A DNA stretch of 64,000 nucleotides, from positions 62,001 through 126,000 of the forward strand of contig CAZLZR010000002.1 of assembly GCA_964564015.1 (NCBI GenBank), in the 5' to 3' direction. Under the pieces are notes generated by a model that saw only the letters and a list, made by a program, of their open reading frames with translations, did not search any database and was not told the origin of the DNA. Shown one piece after another: positions 62,337 to 64,000 of the stretch (its first letter is position 1; each line of letters starts with the position of its first letter). The DNA comes from Acetivibrio sp964564015 (lineage in GTDB: Bacteria; Bacillota; Clostridia; Acetivibrionales; Acetivibrionaceae). A program made the position numbers and the translations under genes.

Positions 62337-62647
62337 CATAACCCCCCATTCAGATTTTCTTTAAAATAATCAAACCTTCCAAACACCGAATAGTATACTA
62401 TTCTTCTGATAAGATTGGTTTTTACAACTTTCTAAAGAAGATATAGTTCCTTTAATCTGGCATGGGATTCATACTGATTCCCCTGCTGTATTCATGTTTG
62501 AAAGGCTTGATTTACTTATACTTCATTTTGTATAAAACTTCTACTTAGGGATAACGAAAAAATAACATCCTATTCTCATATTTTGAAAACATTATCAAAT
62601 CAAGTTTTTTCGTTATCCAGAGTATGAATTTATATTTTAGGCATACC
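62337..62647. other. intergenic region, permease to binding protein
   Basis: About 310 bp. Holds a 102-bp P2 element (62547-62648) and AAGAAGATATAGTTCCTT near 62438, shared with the hairpin at 48659-48701. The separation may reduce permease relative to binding-protein expression. Confidence 0.5.
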
Positions 62648-62648
62648 T
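62547..62648 (+). mobile_element. 102-bp palindromic element, family P2 copy B
   Basis: Same orientation as copy A and identical to it except for about one base near the right end. Its last base overlaps the stop codon of the binding-protein gene. The inner hairpin likely acts as a 3' RNA stem for that gene. Confidence 0.82.
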
Positions 62649-63907
62649 TATTCGAGGTTCTTTTTCATAGAACTAACAAAACCTTCAGGAGTTATTTTAC
62701 CAACATACATTTCCTGTAACAATGTAAGGTATTCACCAGCATCTTCAGCTTCCATGGTAGTATCAAACCATAGTGTAAATGATGTTGCATTTGCTGCAAA
62801 ATCAGCTAATTTTTTAGTCAATGGATTTACATCACTGTCATCATAATCTTTTTTCCAAACTGCCAGACCTGCTCCATCAAGATATGAGTATTTCGAAATA
62901 CTTCTTGTGAGTTCAAATGCAGCCTTCCCAGCAAGATCAGGATTTTTAGTCGAAGCACTAACCATAATGCTATCAACTGCACCGCCCATAAAGTCTGTTG
63001 CTTTCGCATTAGCTCCTAAGAGTGGGAATGGAACCACATCAAAATCGCTTGGGTTTGCAGCATCTGTTTGAATAGAGCCTGCCATCCAGCTACCTGTTGT
63101 ATACATTGCAACCTTACCGCTGTAAAATAATGCACTTGCTTCATCATTTGTTAATCCGGTAGCTCCTTTATAGAAAGCCCCCATTTCAACGAGTTGTTTG
63201 AATTTCTTAGCAGACTCAAGAAAATCCGGATCATCATAGCTCTGTCCTGCTTTTGTTAGTGCTGACTTTACCTTTTCCGGACCTGCAGATTTTAATGTCA
63301 TAGCGTCGTGGGTCATGGCCAATACCCAAGTATCCTTTGCACTGATACCGATAGGGGTAATACCTTTTTGTATAAGCTTATCACAGGTCTGTACCAGCTC
63401 ATCGAATGTGGTTGGTGCCTTGAGTCCATTTTCCTCAAAGATTTTTTTATTGTAGAATAACGCTGAAACAGGGGTTGTGTAAGTGGAACCATAAATCTTT
63501 CCATTATATGTTGAGTATGTTAATGCTGCTTCTGACAACTGCTCCTTGTACTCACCTGTATAATATTTGTCAATAGCCAGTACTTTCCCGGATTCTACAA
63601 AGGGTTTGGAAAATCCGCCACCCCATGTAAAGAAAAGGTCAGGAAGATTATTTCCAGATACGGCAGTCTTAATCTTTGTCTTGTAAGCTTCATTTTCAAA
63701 GGTTTCATGAACAATTTTAACTCCGGGATTTGCCTTCTCAAAGTCTTTAATAGCCTTGGAATAGGCATTGCTGAAAGCATCACTTTCTGTTGCAATACTC
63801 CACAGTGTAAGTGTTGTTTCAGTCATAGATGCCTCCTGTTTGCATCCGCTCATCAAGGATGTAATCATTACTACAGACAACAATGTTCCTAACAATCTTT
63901 TTACCAT
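62648..63907 (-). CDS. sugar-binding lipoprotein of ABC transporter
   Basis: 419 residues from the ATG at 63907 (GGGGGAGA upstream; a longer frame begins at 63943). Signal peptide with lipobox (MITSLMSGC), then a family-1 solute-binding protein: TLTLWSIATESDAFSNAYSKAIKDFEKANPGVKIVHE, NNLPDLFFTWGGG, YNKKIFEENGLKAPTTFDEL, YSGKVAMYTTGSWM. Typical ligands are oligosaccharides; context suggests xylo-oligosaccharides. First gene of the xyloside uptake region. Confidence 0.93.
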   Translation of the reverse strand: MVKRLLGTLLSVVMITSLMSGCKQEASMTETTLTLWSIATESDAFSNAYSKAIKDFEKANPGVKIVHETFENEAYKTKIKTAVSGNNLPDLFFTWGGGFSKPFVESGKVLAIDKYYTGEYKEQLSEAALTYSTYNGKIYGSTYTTPVSALFYNKKIFEENGLKAPTTFDELVQTCDKLIQKGITPIGISAKDTWVLAMTHDAMTLKSAGPEKVKSALTKAGQSYDDPDFLESAKKFKQLVEMGAFYKGATGLTNDEASALFYSGKVAMYTTGSWMAGSIQTDAANPSDFDVVPFPLLGANAKATDFMGGAVDSIMVSASTKNPDLAGKAAFELTRSISKYSYLDGAGLAVWKKDYDDSDVNPLTKKLADFAANATSFTLWFDTTMEAEDAGEYLTLLQEMYVGKITPEGFVSSMKKNLE

Positions 63908-64000
63908 TGTTTGTCTCCCCCTTATACCATATTTATACACCAATTATACTAGATGATTTTAATCAGATGAACGGATTATTTTTACTTCTAATATGTAATA
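63908..64000 (-). promoter_or_regulatory. promoter region of the xyloside operon
   Basis: On the minus strand a TATAAT box (CTAGTATAATTGG) lies about 38 bp before the ATG at 63907; TTCATC, a weak -35, lies 17 bases upstream of it, with the dyad TGATT/AATCA in the spacer. A weak -35 suits activation by the AraC-type regulator. The region runs off the window. Confidence 0.5.

Overview
The window looks like the chromosome of an AT-rich, Gram-positive, spore-forming, cellulolytic clostridium of the Ruminiclostridium type. The reasons are the low G+C content, strong GGAGG ribosome sites, a Spo0E-like phosphatase, LonB, SLH-anchored surface proteins, an HPr-like protein without the sugar-PTS histidine, and a xylose/xyloside operon built on an ABC transporter. 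Nearly all genes lie on the minus strand. Species is inferred from gene content and was not tested by a search.

Layout. 1-1,325: small hypothetical genes and a DUF4268 remnant. 1,368-6,860: three secreted proteins, two of them ending in SLH-type domains. 7,601-8,517: a tight operon of three tiny genes (one Spo0E-like) facing a divergent XRE repressor across two perfect palindromes. 8,523-10,896: small genes including AbrB- and XRE-like regulators and membrane proteins. 10,970-17,493: a peptide-export cluster (TolC-like coiled-coil protein, HlyD adaptor, C39 peptidase-ABC transporter, DUF3267 membrane protein, S41 protease). 17,627-17,758: the 3' remnant of a small gene that may be a substrate of the exporter. 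It is cut by a GC-rich island (about 17,783-23,500) with an SLH/Ig-repeat protein, two AbrB-type regulators, a Dam-type methylase and small proteins, which resembles part of an integrative element. 23,741-24,608: ssrA (tmRNA) and smpB. 25,029-34,338: PHP protein, DUF402 protein, a lytic transglycosylase, and a LytTR regulator and 7TM histidine kinase flanking two unknown genes, then a radical SAM/PDZ protein. 34,941-42,441: tsaD, uppP, lonB, clpX, clpP, tig. 42,758-50,939: phosphoesterase, uvrC, PTS enzyme I, Crh-like HPr, VanW lipoprotein, an ECF sigma/anti-sigma pair and a DUF192 protein. 50,977-63,907: galM, xylA, xylB, a YesN/YesM-type two-component system, a GH3 beta-xylosidase/glucosidase, two sugar permeases and a binding lipoprotein.

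How the genes work together. The binding protein and permeases import a xylo-oligosaccharide, the GH3 enzyme cleaves it, GalM, XylA and XylB channel xylose to xylulose-5-phosphate, and the two-component system probably senses the sugar. ClpXP, trigger factor and LonB form a protein quality-control block.

The most unusual content is non-coding. There are three families of short palindromic repeats: a 102-bp family with three near-identical and two diverged copies, a 106-119 bp family with two copies, and a modular chain of five hairpins with two copies, one of which carries two separate insertions of the same 44-bp unit. Many copies abut or overlap stop codons. Other notable signals are a LytTR-like direct repeat, a cluster of DnaA boxes away from oriC, island terminators that share a loop sequence, and an inverted motif pair upstream of the surface-protein operon.
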